Shown: positions 14,657 through 14,904 of the stretch, piece after piece | Position numbering within the stretch: position 1 is the stretch's first letter | Layout: each line of letters opens with the position of its first letter | Source: Actinomycetota bacterium | Lineage (GTDB): Bacteria; Actinomycetota; Aquicultoria; Subteraquimicrobiales; UBA9087 | DNA: 14,904 nt | Reading direction: 5' to 3' | Assembly: GCA_003491635.1 (NCBI GenBank) | Contig: DNCG01000043.1 | Span: 1-14,904 of the forward strand | Notes under the pieces: generated by a model | Databases searched by the model: none | What the model was told of the DNA's origin: nothing | What the model saw: only the letters and a program-made list of their open reading frames with translations | Program-made: the position numbers and the translations under genes

Positions 14657-14904
14657 TTAGCGCTCTTTTCCCTCATCGAATCTTTTATAAGCCTCTACAA
14701 TTCGCTGGACTATCTTGTGGCGTACCACATCTCCGGCCGTGAGATGAATGAAACTGACACCCTCTATGCCGGACAAAATCTTCTCCACAACTATGAGTCC
14801 AGAATGCTCTCCACGAGGGAGATCGATCTGGGTAACGTCGCCGGTGACTATGACCTTTGAGCCAAAGCCCAGTCTGGTCAGAAACATCTTCATCTGCTCA
14901 GGTG
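14657..14904 (-). CDS. phoH: PhoH family ATPase, C-terminal part (5' end outside window)
   Basis: Only the last 82 codons are present; the gene enters from the right edge. The translation begins PEQMKMFLTRLGFGSKVIVT and continues GDVTQIDLPRG, the signature C-terminal motif of the PhoH/YbeZ P-loop NTPase family, in which the Walker-type TGDxTQxDLP segment is very conserved. It ends ...VEAYKRFDEGKER, as is typical. The Walker A region is upstream of the window. Family members are thought to act as RNA helicase-like ATPases that work with YbeY in rRNA metabolism. The pgpH-family gene starts 18 bases later. It is probably an early gene of the operon. Confidence 0.95.
   Translation of the reverse strand, partial: PEQMKMFLTRLGFGSKVIVTGDVTQIDLPRGEHSGLIVVEKILSGIEGVSFIHLTAGDVVRHKIVQRIVEAYKRFDEGKER

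Noticed and set aside
4317..14904. A novel defence or secondary-metabolism system hidden among these genes
   Set aside because: Every sizeable minus-strand frame matches a conserved housekeeping family with intact motifs; the novelty is in gene order, one fusion and the non-coding repeats.

Overview
The window is a contiguous bacterial chromosome segment of roughly balanced GC in which every recognisable gene lies on the minus strand, so transcription runs from high to low coordinates. In that direction the order is phoH (3' part only), a 7TM-HD cyclic-di-AMP phosphodiesterase (pgpH family), ybeY, a DgkA-PAP2 fusion, a CNNM/CBS/CorC 'hemolysin-like' membrane protein, cdd, deoC, recO, a glycine T-box leader, glyQ, glyS, ppsR, ppdK, a repeat-rich intergenic stretch, and the 5' part of a flavodoxin-fold gene cut by the window edge.

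The phoH-pgpH-ybeY-dgkA-cdd-(era)-recO-glyQ-glyS-ppsR backbone is the classical Bacillota arrangement, and a transcription-attenuating T-box in front of glyQS also fits a Gram-positive, Bacillota-like organism. Strong GGAGG-type ribosome binding sites agree. The CorC-like gene between dgkA and cdd, and the many dispersed palindromic and tandem repeats, also recall environmental anaerobic lineages such as deep-branching Actinomycetota. I would not assign a phylum from this window alone. The GTPase gene era, normally between cdd and recO, is absent and deoC occupies its place.

The left half of the cluster (14904 down to 7881) joins RNA and ribosome maturation (phoH, ybeY), second-messenger turnover (pgpH), lipid phosphate recycling (dgkA-PAP2), pyrimidine nucleoside salvage (cdd, deoC) and DNA repair (recO). 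Genes there overlap or nearly touch, as in one operon. The next unit (about 7821 down to 4317) has its own promoter (TTGACT-17-TAGTAT) and a T-box riboswitch that senses uncharged tRNA-Gly and controls both subunits of glycyl-tRNA synthetase. The ppsR-ppdK pair follows: a bifunctional kinase/phosphorylase and its target, pyruvate phosphate dikinase.

The unusual material is mostly non-coding. A 46-bp-arm imperfect inverted repeat lies downstream of ppdK. A palindromic module sits inside the T-box linker. Another hairpin-forming repeat lies between the T-box terminator and glyQ. A four-copy 18-bp tandem repeat between deoC and recO runs into the deoC reading frame and supplies its stop codon. 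I saw no CRISPR array, transposase, tRNA, rRNA or defence system, and no clearly novel multi-gene system. The coding content is conserved housekeeping.
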